Source: Nocardiopsis sp. NRRL B-16309 (GTDB lineage Bacteria; Actinomycetota; Actinomycetes; Streptosporangiales; Streptosporangiaceae). Taken from it: a stretch of 64,000 nucleotides of DNA. The position numbers and the translations under genes are program-made. Positions within the stretch are counted from its first letter, which is position 1; every line of letters begins with the position of its first letter. This document shows positions 31,767 to 41,025 of this stretch, piece after piece. The DNA is taken from the NCBI RefSeq assembly GCF_001279585.1, contig NZ_LGEC01000058.1, positions 204,240-268,239 of the forward strand. Direction: 5' to 3'. The notes below the pieces were generated by a model. That model saw nothing but the letters and a program-made list of their open reading frames with translations. It made no database searches and had not been told where the DNA came from.

Positions 31767-31784
31767 TATTACCTGCCAGTAATA
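31767..31784. promoter_or_regulatory. AT-rich palindrome over the acyltransferase ribosome site
   Basis: TATTACCTGCCAGTAATA has perfect six-base arms around a six-base centre, one base before the start codon. It stands out in this GC-rich genome and resembles a TetR-type operator. TTGACG about 70 bp upstream on the minus strand could be a -35 element. Confidence 0.45.
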
Positions 31785-32017
31785 CTGTCGCGAACATTAG
31801 CAGTGTCCGAGTATGCGTTGTCCGTCAAGGTCTGTCCGCACCGCCCCCGGGTTCGCCCAGGCAGGAGCCGCGCGCACGGCGGGACACCGCTCGGGCGGGC
31901 CGCGCGAGCGGAGCACATCGCGCAGGTGGGACCACCCCGCAAGTGCGACCGCTGTGCACGGGAGCCGGGCGCGCGGGCGGCGCCCCGCGGGGCCCGTGCG
32001 CGGCGGGGCGATCCTTC

Positions 32018-32050
32018 CGGGTGCGGGGCCCGTCCGCGGCCCCGCACCCG
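32018..32050 (-). terminator. cbs terminator
   Basis: CGGGTGCGGGGCC and its exact complement (13 bp each) enclose a seven-base loop, seven bases after the cbs stop. The rest of the 292-bp gap 31766-32057 shows only the palindrome beside the acyltransferase start. Confidence 0.85.
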
Positions 32051-32057
32051 TGACGCC

Positions 32058-33425
32058 CTACCCCGACAGGTGGGCGAGCAGGTCCTGGCGGGTGAGGATG
32101 CCCACCGGGCGCCCGTCGCGCAGCACCACCAGCGCGCCCGACGAACGCAGCAGGCGCGCGCAGTCGCTGACCGGCGTCCCCGTGCCGACCGTGGACAGCG
32201 GCGGGCCCATGTGGGTCTCCACGAGGTCGTCGAGCTCGGCGCGCCCGTCGAAGAGCGCGTCCAGCACGTCGCGCTCGGCCACGGAGCCGACCACCTCGGC
32301 CGCCATGACCGGCGGCTCCTCCTTCATCACCGGCAGCTGCGAGACGCCGTACTCGCGCATGATCGCCACCGCGGTGCCGACCGTCTCGTCCGGGTGGGAG
32401 TGCACGAAGTCGGGCATCTCTCCGCCCTTCTCCGCGAGCACCTGCCCGGCCGTGGCCTCCTCCGTCGCGGTGGACAGGAACCCGTAGTCCGCCATCCACT
32501 CGTCGTTGAAGATCTTGCCGAGGTAGCCGCGGCCGCCGTCCGGCAGCAGGACGACGATGACGTCGTCGGGCCCGGCGTCCTCGGCCACCTTCAGCGCGGC
32601 CTCCACCGCCAGGCCGCACGAGCCGCCCACCAGCAGGGCCTCCTCGCGCGCCAGGCGCCGGGTCATCAGGAAGGAGTCCTTGTCGCTGACCGCCACGATG
32701 TCGTCGCACACCGACGTGTCGTAGGTCCCCGGCCAGATGTCCTCGCCCACGCCCTCGACCAGGTACGGGCGGCCCGATCCGCCCGAGTACACCGACCCCT
32801 CGGGGTCGGCGCCGATCACGCGCACGCCGCCCCCGGAGACCTCCTTGAGGTAGCGGCCGGTCCCGCTGATGGTGCCGCCGGTCCCGATCCCCGCCACGAA
32901 GTGCGTGATCCGGCCCTCGGTCTGCTCCCAGATCTCGGGGCCGGTGGAGTGGTAGTGCGACTCCGGGTTGTTCATGTTCTCGTACTGGTTGGGCTTCCAG
33001 GCGCCGGGGATCTCCGCGGCCATCCGGTCCGAGACCGAGTAGTAGGAGTCGGGGTGGTCGGGGGCGACCGTGGTCGGGCAGACCACGACCTCCGCGCCGT
33101 AGGCCCGCAGCACCGAGAGCTTGTCCGGCCCCACCTTGTCCGGGCAGATGAAGACGCAGCGGTAGCCCTTCTCCTGCGCGATCATCGCCAGCCCGATCCC
33201 GGTGTTGCCGGAGGTGGGTTCGACGATCGTGCCGCCGGGTTTGAGCTTCCCGCTCTTCTCGGCCGCCTCGACCATGCGCAGCGCGATGCGGTCCTTGACC
33301 GACCCGCCGGGGTTGAAGTACTCGACCTTGGCCAGGATCGTCGGCGCCAGCCCCTCCGTGACCTTCTTCAAACGGACAAGCGGGGTGTCCCCGACCAGAT
33401 CGATCAGTGAATCGTGTACCCGCAT
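32058..33425 (-). CDS. cbs: Cystathionine beta-synthase with C-terminal CBS domain pair
   Basis: A PLP enzyme (455 residues) condensing homocysteine and serine (or related substrates) to cystathionine. The N-terminal fold-type II domain has the PLP lysine at 44 (NPGGSVKDR), the phosphate-binding EPTSGNTGIGLA and GIGTGGTISGTGRYLK. The last 120 residues form two CBS motifs (SQLPVMKEEPP and GALVVLRDGRPVGILTRQDLL), which in other family members bind adenosyl ligands and regulate activity. A cysteine synthase activity is a possible alternative; the CBS pair and the neighbouring metB favour the trans-sulfuration role. GAGGAG lies a few bases ahead of the ATG. Confidence 0.94.
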   Translation of the reverse strand: MRVHDSLIDLVGDTPLVRLKKVTEGLAPTILAKVEYFNPGGSVKDRIALRMVEAAEKSGKLKPGGTIVEPTSGNTGIGLAMIAQEKGYRCVFICPDKVGPDKLSVLRAYGAEVVVCPTTVAPDHPDSYYSVSDRMAAEIPGAWKPNQYENMNNPESHYHSTGPEIWEQTEGRITHFVAGIGTGGTISGTGRYLKEVSGGGVRVIGADPEGSVYSGGSGRPYLVEGVGEDIWPGTYDTSVCDDIVAVSDKDSFLMTRRLAREEALLVGGSCGLAVEAALKVAEDAGPDDVIVVLLPDGGRGYLGKIFNDEWMADYGFLSTATEEATAGQVLAEKGGEMPDFVHSHPDETVGTAVAIMREYGVSQLPVMKEEPPVMAAEVVGSVAERDVLDALFDGRAELDDLVETHMGPPLSTVGTGTPVSDCARLLRSSGALVVLRDGRPVGILTRQDLLAHLSG

Positions 33426-33776
33426 GGTGGCTCCTCAACGTCGTGGCGACCGGGTCCTCGGCCCGCCGTCTCCGCTCCCGGGCGGCGCCCGGGGCCTTGG
33501 GCCGGTCCGGCCCGTTCAACCCGACTCTAACGCCACCACCAGGCGCTTTCAGGAACGTTTTCCACCTCTCTCCCGCCATCGCCCACGGGACGCGCCAGGC
33601 GAACCGAGAACCTCCGGCACCAGCTCTCCCCCTCTGGTCCGCGCCGCTGGTTCTTGCTCACTCCACGGAGCCGATGGTGTGCCGCGCAGGTACGTGACCC
33701 CGGGGTTTCCCGCCGGTAGCCTCGCTTCCAACCGGCCCGCGTGAGGCAGGCGGGTCCGACGCCCGGAGGTGGTCCG
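33426..33776. other. Divergent intergenic region between cbs and the SGNH gene
   Basis: This 351-bp gap has no credible reading frame. TTAGAG near 33527 (minus strand) may be the cbs -10, and TAGCCT near 33718 (plus strand) may be the SGNH -10. A GC-rich inverted segment around 33475-33500 (cccgggcggcgcccgggg) lies in the cbs leader. No SAM or cobalamin riboswitch core was recognised. Confidence 0.35.
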
Positions 33777-34964
33777 ATGCTGCGAGCCGCTCGCGCACGG
33801 CGCATTGCCGCGGCGACCGCATTCGGCGGAGGCGGGATCACCCTGGTCGGCGGCGGCACTCTGGCGCTCCTGTACCTGCAGGTCAGACTCGCCAGACGCG
33901 CGGTGGGCGTCACCCCCTGGCAGCGGCCGAAGGTCAACGGGGTCTACGGCGACGGCCCCGGCACCCCTCTGCGCATGCTGATGGCCGGGGACTCCACCGC
34001 CGCGGGCTTCGCCGTGCCCGAGGCCGCCCAGACGCCCGGTGTGCTGCTCGCCTCGGGCCTGGCGGCCGCGGCGGACCGGAGGGTCCGCCTGCGCTGCACC
34101 GCCTCCCCGGGCGCCACCTCCGCCAACCTCGCCGCGCAGATCGCGCACGCCGGCGCACTGGACCCGGCCTCCCGCTACGACGTGGCCGTGATCTTCATCG
34201 GCGCCAACGACGTCATCCGCCGGGTGCGGCCCAACGACGCCGTCGCCCAGCTGCGCGAGGCGACCGCCGCCCTCGTCGGGCACGGCACCGCCGTGGTGGT
34301 GGCGACCTGCCCCGACCTGGGCACCGTCCGTCCCATCGGCTGGCCGCTGCGCTCGGTGGCGCGCCGCGCCTCGCGCCAGCTCGCCGCGGCCCAGACCATC
34401 GCGGTCACCGAGGCGGGCGGCCGCACGGTCTCCCTGAGCGACCTGCTCGCCGACGACTTTAGGTCCGACCCCGCCGCCATGTTCGGACCGGACCGCTTCC
34501 ACCCCTCGGCCCGCGGCTACGTCCAGGCGGCCTCCGCCGTGCTGCCGGCGGCCTGCGCCGCGCTGGGCCTGCTGCCGGAGCTGGACCAGGCCGAGCGGAC
34601 CTCGGGCCTGCTGCCCGTGGACCAGGCCGCGGTCATGGCCGCCGACACCGCGGGGACCGAGGTCGGCCCCGCCGAACGGGCCCGCACCGACGGCCGGGCC
34701 CGCTGGACCGCGCTCGTGCGCCTGCCCTTCCGCGGCCGCGAGCGGGGCGCCGAGCCGACACGCGGACCGGTGCCCGACCCGCGGTCCGGCCGGGATCCCG
34801 CCCCGGGGACCGGCGCCTCCCCGGGCGGCGCCCCGGGGACCGGGGACAGGGCGGCGCGCGCCGGTGCCACCGCTCCGACCGACGCCGCGGGCCATCAGGG
34901 AAACCACCGTGACGACACGCGAAGGCAGACCCCGGGTGGCGACGAAACCGGGCCAAGAGGTTAA
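33777..34964 (+). CDS. Membrane-anchored SGNH/GDSL hydrolase
   Basis: A 395-residue esterase-type hydrolase. The ATG at 33777 has GGAGGT six bases upstream. An N-terminal hydrophobic segment (about 12-38) acts as signal or anchor. The catalytic domain shows block I MLMAGDSTAAGF with the nucleophile Ser, block III FIGANDVI with the oxyanion Asn, and block V DRFHPSARGY with the catalytic Asp and His. The C-terminal 110 residues are a low-complexity Arg/Gly/Pro tail. A homologue (Rv1075c) lies at the equivalent place in M. tuberculosis. The substrate may be a lipid or an acylated glycan outside the membrane; it is not predictable here. Confidence 0.9.
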   Translation: MLRAARARRIAAATAFGGGGITLVGGGTLALLYLQVRLARRAVGVTPWQRPKVNGVYGDGPGTPLRMLMAGDSTAAGFAVPEAAQTPGVLLASGLAAAADRRVRLRCTASPGATSANLAAQIAHAGALDPASRYDVAVIFIGANDVIRRVRPNDAVAQLREATAALVGHGTAVVVATCPDLGTVRPIGWPLRSVARRASRQLAAAQTIAVTEAGGRTVSLSDLLADDFRSDPAAMFGPDRFHPSARGYVQAASAVLPAACAALGLLPELDQAERTSGLLPVDQAAVMAADTAGTEVGPAERARTDGRARWTALVRLPFRGRERGAEPTRGPVPDPRSGRDPAPGTGASPGGAPGTGDRAARAGATAPTDAAGHQGNHRDDTRRQTPGGDETGPRG

Positions 34965-35098
34965 CTGGGCAGTAACAAGACGTGCCGTGGCCGGCCCGCG
35001 ATGCACCAGGCGTGCGAGGCCGCCAGGGCACGCGCAGACGCACGAGGCCGAACGTCCGCCCGGCGCGGCCGCACTCCACACCGACAGGGACCAAGACC

Positions 35099-36319
35099 AT
35101 GCCCGAAGCAGTCATCGTCGCCACAGCACGCTCCCCGATCGGCCGCGCCTTCAAGGGCTCGCTCAAGGACCTGCGCCCGGACGACCTCACCGCACAGATC
35201 GTCGGCGCCGCGCTGGCCAAGGTGCCCGAGCTCGACCCCACGCAGATCGACGACCTCATGCTCGGCTGCGGCCTGCCCGGCGGTGAGCAGGGCTTCAACA
35301 TGGCGCGCATCGTCGCCGTCCAGCTCGGCCTGGACACCGTGCCCGGCACGACCGTCACCCGGTACTGCTCCTCCTCCCTCCAGACCACCCGGATGGCCTA
35401 CCACGCCATCAAGGCGGGCGAGGGCGACGTGTTCGTCTCCGCCGGCGTGGAGATGGTCAGCCGCTTCGCCAACGGCAGCAGCGACAACCCGGAGAACGAG
35501 AACCCGCTCTTCGACGACGCCAAGGCCCGCACGGTCAAGCGCGCCGAGGGCGGCGCCGAGGCCTGGACCGACCCCCGCGAGAACGGCGCCCTGCCCGACG
35601 CCTACATCGCCATGGGCCAGACGGCCGAGAACGTCGCCCAGATCACCGGGATCTCGCGCCAGCGCCAGGACGAGTTCGCGGTCCGCTCGCAGAACCTCGC
35701 CGAGAAGTCCCTGGACAACGGCTTCTGGGAGCGCGAGATCACCCCGGTGACCCTCCCGGACGGCACCGTGGTCAGCACCGACGACGGCATCCGCCGCGGC
35801 ACCACCTACGAGAAGGTCTCCAGCCTCAAGCCGGTGTTCCGCCCCGACGGCACGGTCACCGCGGGCAACGCCTGCCCGCTCAACGACGGCGCCTCCGCTG
35901 TCGTCATCATGAGCGACACCAAGGCCGCCCAGCTGGGCCTGACCCCGCTGGCCCGCATCGTCTCCACCGGCGTCACCGGCCTGAACCCCGAGATCATGGG
36001 CCTGGGCCCGGTCGAGGCCTCCAAGCAGGCCCTGGCCCGCGCCAACATGGCCATCGGCGACATCGACCTGGTCGAGATCAACGAGGCCTTCGCCGCCCAG
36101 GTGCTGCCCTCCGCCGACCAGCTGGGCATCGACATCGACGGCCAGCTGAACGTCAACGGCGGCGCCATCGCCATCGGCCACCCGTTCGGCAGCACGGGCG
36201 CGCGGATCACCGGCACGCTCCTCAACGGCCTGGCCTTCCATGACAAGACCTTCGGCCTGGAGACCATGTGCGTCGGCGGCGGCCAGGGCATGGCGGCCGT
36301 CTTCGAGCGCCTGAACTAG
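35099..36319 (+). CDS. fadA: Acetyl-CoA C-acyltransferase (thiolase)
   Basis: A 406-residue thiolase. The ATG at 35099 gives the standard start PEAVIVATARSPIGRAFKGS. The nucleophilic cysteine lies in TRYCSSSLQTTRMA, GGAIAIGHPFGSTGARI carries the catalytic His, and the C-terminal CVGGGQGMAAVFE carries the second Cys. Degradative beta-oxidation and biosynthetic acetoacetyl-CoA roles share these motifs; position next to the SGNH gene parallels fadA3 (Rv1074c) and favours beta-oxidation. No partner fadB is in the window. Confidence 0.93.
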   Translation: MPEAVIVATARSPIGRAFKGSLKDLRPDDLTAQIVGAALAKVPELDPTQIDDLMLGCGLPGGEQGFNMARIVAVQLGLDTVPGTTVTRYCSSSLQTTRMAYHAIKAGEGDVFVSAGVEMVSRFANGSSDNPENENPLFDDAKARTVKRAEGGAEAWTDPRENGALPDAYIAMGQTAENVAQITGISRQRQDEFAVRSQNLAEKSLDNGFWEREITPVTLPDGTVVSTDDGIRRGTTYEKVSSLKPVFRPDGTVTAGNACPLNDGASAVVIMSDTKAAQLGLTPLARIVSTGVTGLNPEIMGLGPVEASKQALARANMAIGDIDLVEINEAFAAQVLPSADQLGIDIDGQLNVNGGAIAIGHPFGSTGARITGTLLNGLAFHDKTFGLETMCVGGGQGMAAVFERLN

Positions 36320-36388
36320 GGCTTGTCCCGCGGCCCGTGCCCGTCCTGAGCGGCGCGCCGAGGCCGCGTGGAGTCCGTCCACCCACGT

Positions 36389-36420
36389 CGGGGCCCGGCG
36401 CGCACGCGCGCCGGGCCCCG
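36389..36420 (+). terminator. Thiolase terminator
   Basis: CGGGGCCCGGCGCG and its exact complement (14 bp each) flank a four-base loop, 70 bases after the stop. The rest of the 335-bp gap to 36654 contains a second weak hairpin near 36429-36444 and no gene. Confidence 0.85.
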
Positions 36421-36654
36421 CGTCGTACCCGGGCCTGTCCGGGTCCGGCACGCCCGTCCGTCCGGGTTCCTGGCGATTCGTCGACGATCACACCGAATCC
36501 ACGGGTCCGTGCCCGGGACGTCCGCGATACACCGTCTGGGCCAACGATCTCCCACCTGCAAGGTAAAAGCTGGTGGCCGGGGCTTGTCCAAACCGTGATC
36601 CTGATGCAGGGTCACAGATAAGTGCCATTCGCCAACGCACTGCCGGAGGTGCCT

Positions 36655-36906
36655 ATGTCGGTTACCCACTCGCCGGAGATCCACGCAAAGCTCATCGAAC
36701 GCATCCCGGCCGTCACCGGCCGAGGACTCCACGAGTGGTTCAACGCTCTCGACAAGGGCCCCGGGCTGGTCCGCTGCTCGGACCGGTCCACCTGGCTCGC
36801 CGACGAGTATGACCTGCCCCAGTGGTACGCGCAGGCCATCGTCACGGAGCACGACCGCCGCCGCAGGAACCGATCCATCCCCGCTCCGCGTCCCGAGGGG
36901 CCCTGA
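36655..36906 (+). CDS. DUF4287-like small protein
   Basis: An 83-residue soluble protein. The ATG at 36655 has a strong GGAGGT five bases upstream. The sequence (HAKLIERIPAVTGRGLHEWFNAL, then DEYDLPQWYAQAIVTEHDRRR) matches my recollection of the DUF4287 family, whose members are often found alone or joined to a DUF5655 domain. Function is unknown. The gene is monocistronic between two terminators. Confidence 0.8.
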   Translation: MSVTHSPEIHAKLIERIPAVTGRGLHEWFNALDKGPGLVRCSDRSTWLADEYDLPQWYAQAIVTEHDRRRRNRSIPAPRPEGP

Positions 36907-36941
36907 GCGCGACCCGGACGTCACCGCACCCGCACGGACGA

Positions 36942-36979
36942 AGGGCCACCCCCGGGATACGTCTTCCGGGGGTGGCCCT
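36942..36979. terminator. Convergent terminator, DUF4287 gene and BI-1 gene
   Basis: AGGGCCACCCCCGG and its exact complement (14 bp each) enclose a ten-base loop. Confidence 0.85.
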
Positions 36980-37022
36980 GTCCGTGGCACGCCCGCGCTC
37001 GCGCGGGCCGACGGTACTGCCG

Positions 37023-37943
37023 CTATTCGGAGAACATCGTCTTGATGATCCAGAGCAGGCGCAGGATCTCGATGTAGAGCCAGACCAGGGAGACCGTCAG
37101 GCCGAAGGCGAACTGCCAGGCGAACGTGTCGGGAACGCCCGCCTCGATGCCCTCCTCGATCCCGCGGAACTCGATGGCCAGGGTCAGCGCGGCGATGACG
37201 ACGAACACCAGTCCGACGATCAGGCCCAGGGCGGTGGGCTCGCGCAGGCCGATGCCGCCGCCGATGAAGAAGCTCGCCACGAAGTTGACCAGCATGAGCG
37301 CGGCGGCGCCGAGCACCGCGAAACCGACGGCCTTGACGAAGCCGTCCGTCACCTTGATGACGCGGAACTTGTACAGCGCGAGCATCACACCGAAGACCGC
37401 GACGGTACCGATGACCGCCTGGGTCACCAGCGAGCCGCCCGCACCGGCGTCACCGGTGCTCATCTCCAGCTGCCAGGCCAGGAGGGCCGAGAAACCGCCG
37501 ACGAGCAGGCCTTCGAGGGCCGCGTAGGTGAGGACCAGCCCCGGGTTGGTGCTCTGCTTGAACGCGATGACCAGCCCGAGGATCAGGCCGCCGAGCGCGC
37601 CGAGCACGGTCAGTCCGAGGGCCAGGCCCATGAAGGACTGGAAGAGGAAGTAGTTGACGACGCCGAGCAGGACGACCATGCCGAGCGTCATGCCGGTGCG
37701 CATGACGACGTCGTCGATGGTCATGCGCCCCGTGCCGGCACCCTGCGCCGGGGCTCCCGGATAGCCCTGCTGGGGATAGGGCTGACCGTATCCCTGGGGG
37801 TGGCCCGGCTGCGGGTACGGCTGTCCGTACCCCTGCTGCGCATAGCCCTGCTGACCGTAACCCGGCTGGCCGTAGCCCTGTCCGGCCCGGCCGGACTGCT
37901 GAAGAGCCCGCTTGAGGACGGGGTTGGAACTCCGCATCCGCAT
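37023..37943 (-). CDS. Bax inhibitor-1/YccA family membrane protein
   Basis: A 306-residue protein. The start at 37943 yields MRMRSSNPVLKRAL. Residues of about 22-68 are a Gln/Gly/Tyr/Pro repeat tract (GYGQ and GYAQQ units). From about residue 80 come seven membrane helices with TIDDVVMRTGMTLG at the beginning and a C-terminal FGLTVSLVWLYIEILRLLWII with an acidic residue, as in pH-sensitive BI-1 leak channels. In bacteria this family is linked to calcium leak or membrane-protease control; its role in actinomycetes is unknown. It is convergent with the DUF4287 gene. Confidence 0.9.
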   Translation of the reverse strand: MRMRSSNPVLKRALQQSGRAGQGYGQPGYGQQGYAQQGYGQPYPQPGHPQGYGQPYPQQGYPGAPAQGAGTGRMTIDDVVMRTGMTLGMVVLLGVVNYFLFQSFMGLALGLTVLGALGGLILGLVIAFKQSTNPGLVLTYAALEGLLVGGFSALLAWQLEMSTGDAGAGGSLVTQAVIGTVAVFGVMLALYKFRVIKVTDGFVKAVGFAVLGAAALMLVNFVASFFIGGGIGLREPTALGLIVGLVFVVIAALTLAIEFRGIEEGIEAGVPDTFAWQFAFGLTVSLVWLYIEILRLLWIIKTMFSE

Positions 37944-38034
37944 GTCTAGTAATGGCCTTTCACGCGTGGATTGCTGCCCACAAGGTAACGTACGGCCCCG
38001 CCGGTCGGTTCCGAGCCCACGGTCACCGTTGGGA

Positions 38035-38099
38035 CACGGCCGGGTGGACGGCGGGAACACGGCCGCGCGGACGGTCGCGGGGCACGGCCGGGTGGACGG
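38035..38099. repeat. 17-bp direct repeat upstream of the BI-1 gene
   Basis: cacggccgggtggacgg occurs at 38035 and 38083, a 48-bp period, in the 241-bp gap between the BI-1 gene and the proline dehydrogenase stop. No gene is seen there. Confidence 0.7.
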
Positions 38100-38184
38100 T
38101 CGGGGCCCGGCCGCGGACAGGAAGACGGGGCCCGTGTCCATCCCCCTGGATCACGGACCCCGCGCTCGGAGTGACGCCGCGGCG

Positions 38185-39111
38185 TCAGTTGCGGGTGATC
38201 ACCGAACGGGCCAGGAACAGGATGTTCGCCGGGCGCTCGGCCAGGCGGCGCATGTAGTAGCCGTACCACTCGTCGCCGTAGGGCACGTAGACGCGCATGC
38301 GCTTGCCCTCCGCGGCGAGGCGGACCTGCTCGGCGTCCCGGATGCCGTAGAGCATCTGGTACTCGTAGTCGTCCGCGGTCCGGCCGTTGGCCGCCGCGAG
38401 TTCCCCGGCGATCGCGACCATGCGCGGGTCGTGGCTGGCCACCATCGGGTAGCCGTCGCCCTCCATGAGCACGCGCAGGGCACGCACGTAGGCCTTGTCC
38501 ACCTCCGCCTTGTCGCGGTAGGCGACGGAGGAGGGCTCGTCGTAGGCGCCCTTGCACAGGCGCACGCGCGAACCGGCCCCGCTCAGGTCGCGGCAGTCCG
38601 CCTCCGTGCGGCGCAGGTAGGCCTGGAGCACCGCGCCCACGAACGGGAAGTCCTCGCGCAGGTCGCGCAGGATGCCCAGCGTGGAGTCGGTGGTGGTGTG
38701 GTCCTCCATGTCGAGGGTCACCGTGGTGCCGATGGCCGCGGCCGCCTCGGCGATGCGGCGCGCGTTGTCGAGGGCGATCTTCTCGCCGTCGGCGTTGAGG
38801 AACTGCCCCACGGCCGAGAGTTTGACCGACACCTCGGCCCGGTCGCCCAGACCGGCCTCGCCCAGCGCGGCCAGCAGGTCCTGGTAGGCGGTCACCGTCG
38901 CCGTGGCCTGCGCCAGGTCGGTGGTGTCCTCACCGAGGAAGTCCAGGGTGATGTAGCGGTCCTGCGCCAGGTTCGCGACGGCGGGCAGAGCCTCGTCGAG
39001 CGTGGAGCCCGCCACGAAGCGGTGGACGAGGCCACGGGTCAGGGGCGTGCGCTCGACGATCGTGCGGCAGGTCGCGGACCGGGCCGCGAGCAGCAGTGGC
39101 TTGCGAAGCAT
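38185..39111 (-). CDS. putB: Proline dehydrogenase (monofunctional)
   Basis: A 308-residue FAD enzyme that oxidises proline to pyrroline-5-carboxylate and passes electrons to quinone. The (beta/alpha)8 barrel shows VSVKLSAVGQF, TLDMEDHTTTDSTL, VLQAYLRRTEAD, RLCKGAYDEPSSVAY and the C-terminal YGDEWYGYYMRRLAERPANI, whose arginines bind the proline carboxylate. The family-typical start MLRKPLLLAARS is present. It is the second gene behind pruA, but a strong hairpin lies between the two, so its level may be lower or separately set. Confidence 0.94.
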   Translation of the reverse strand: MLRKPLLLAARSATCRTIVERTPLTRGLVHRFVAGSTLDEALPAVANLAQDRYITLDFLGEDTTDLAQATATVTAYQDLLAALGEAGLGDRAEVSVKLSAVGQFLNADGEKIALDNARRIAEAAAAIGTTVTLDMEDHTTTDSTLGILRDLREDFPFVGAVLQAYLRRTEADCRDLSGAGSRVRLCKGAYDEPSSVAYRDKAEVDKAYVRALRVLMEGDGYPMVASHDPRMVAIAGELAAANGRTADDYEYQMLYGIRDAEQVRLAAEGKRMRVYVPYGDEWYGYYMRRLAERPANILFLARSVITRN

Positions 39112-39219
39112 GGAGACCTCGAAGAAGACGTGCGCGAACCGGTCGGTCAGCGCGGACGGTGAAGTGGCGGGGCCGGGGATCTGCCCGGTCGCACCGGTGG
39201 ATTCCTCGGGGGGTGTGGT

Positions 39220-39247
39220 GCGCCCCCTCGGTGACCCGAGGGGGCGC
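39220..39247 (-). terminator. Internal terminator/attenuator between pruA and proline dehydrogenase
   Basis: GCGCCCCCTCGG and its exact complement (12 bp each) enclose a four-base loop, 11 bases after the pruA stop and about 109 bases before the next start. Confidence 0.75.
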
Positions 39248-39258
39248 GGACCGGGGGC

Positions 39259-40884
<1,626 letters not shown>

Positions 40885-40996
40885 GGGCACCTCCCTGAAA
40901 AGAATGTCCCTGAGTGAAGCAGGGTTGGGCTGACTCAACGCTCTCAGACCATGGCCGTGCGAACCTTGTGGGGCAGGCCACTCTTTGCCCGCCTTA

Positions 40997-41014
40997 TTTG
41001 TTCGCTAGGACAAA
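40997..41014. promoter_or_regulatory. Inverted repeat operator candidate for proline catabolism
   Basis: TTTGTTCGCTAGGACAAA is an imperfect palindrome (six of seven arm positions match) about 12 bp before the PucR gene and 113 bp before pruA. It is AT-richer than its surroundings and lies in the only shared regulatory gap. Confidence 0.5.
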
Positions 41015-41025
41015 ATGGGACTCAT

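Noticed and set aside
33426..33560. SAM or cobalamin riboswitch in the cbs leader
   Set aside because: No conserved core elements could be found; only a short GC-rich inverted segment is present.
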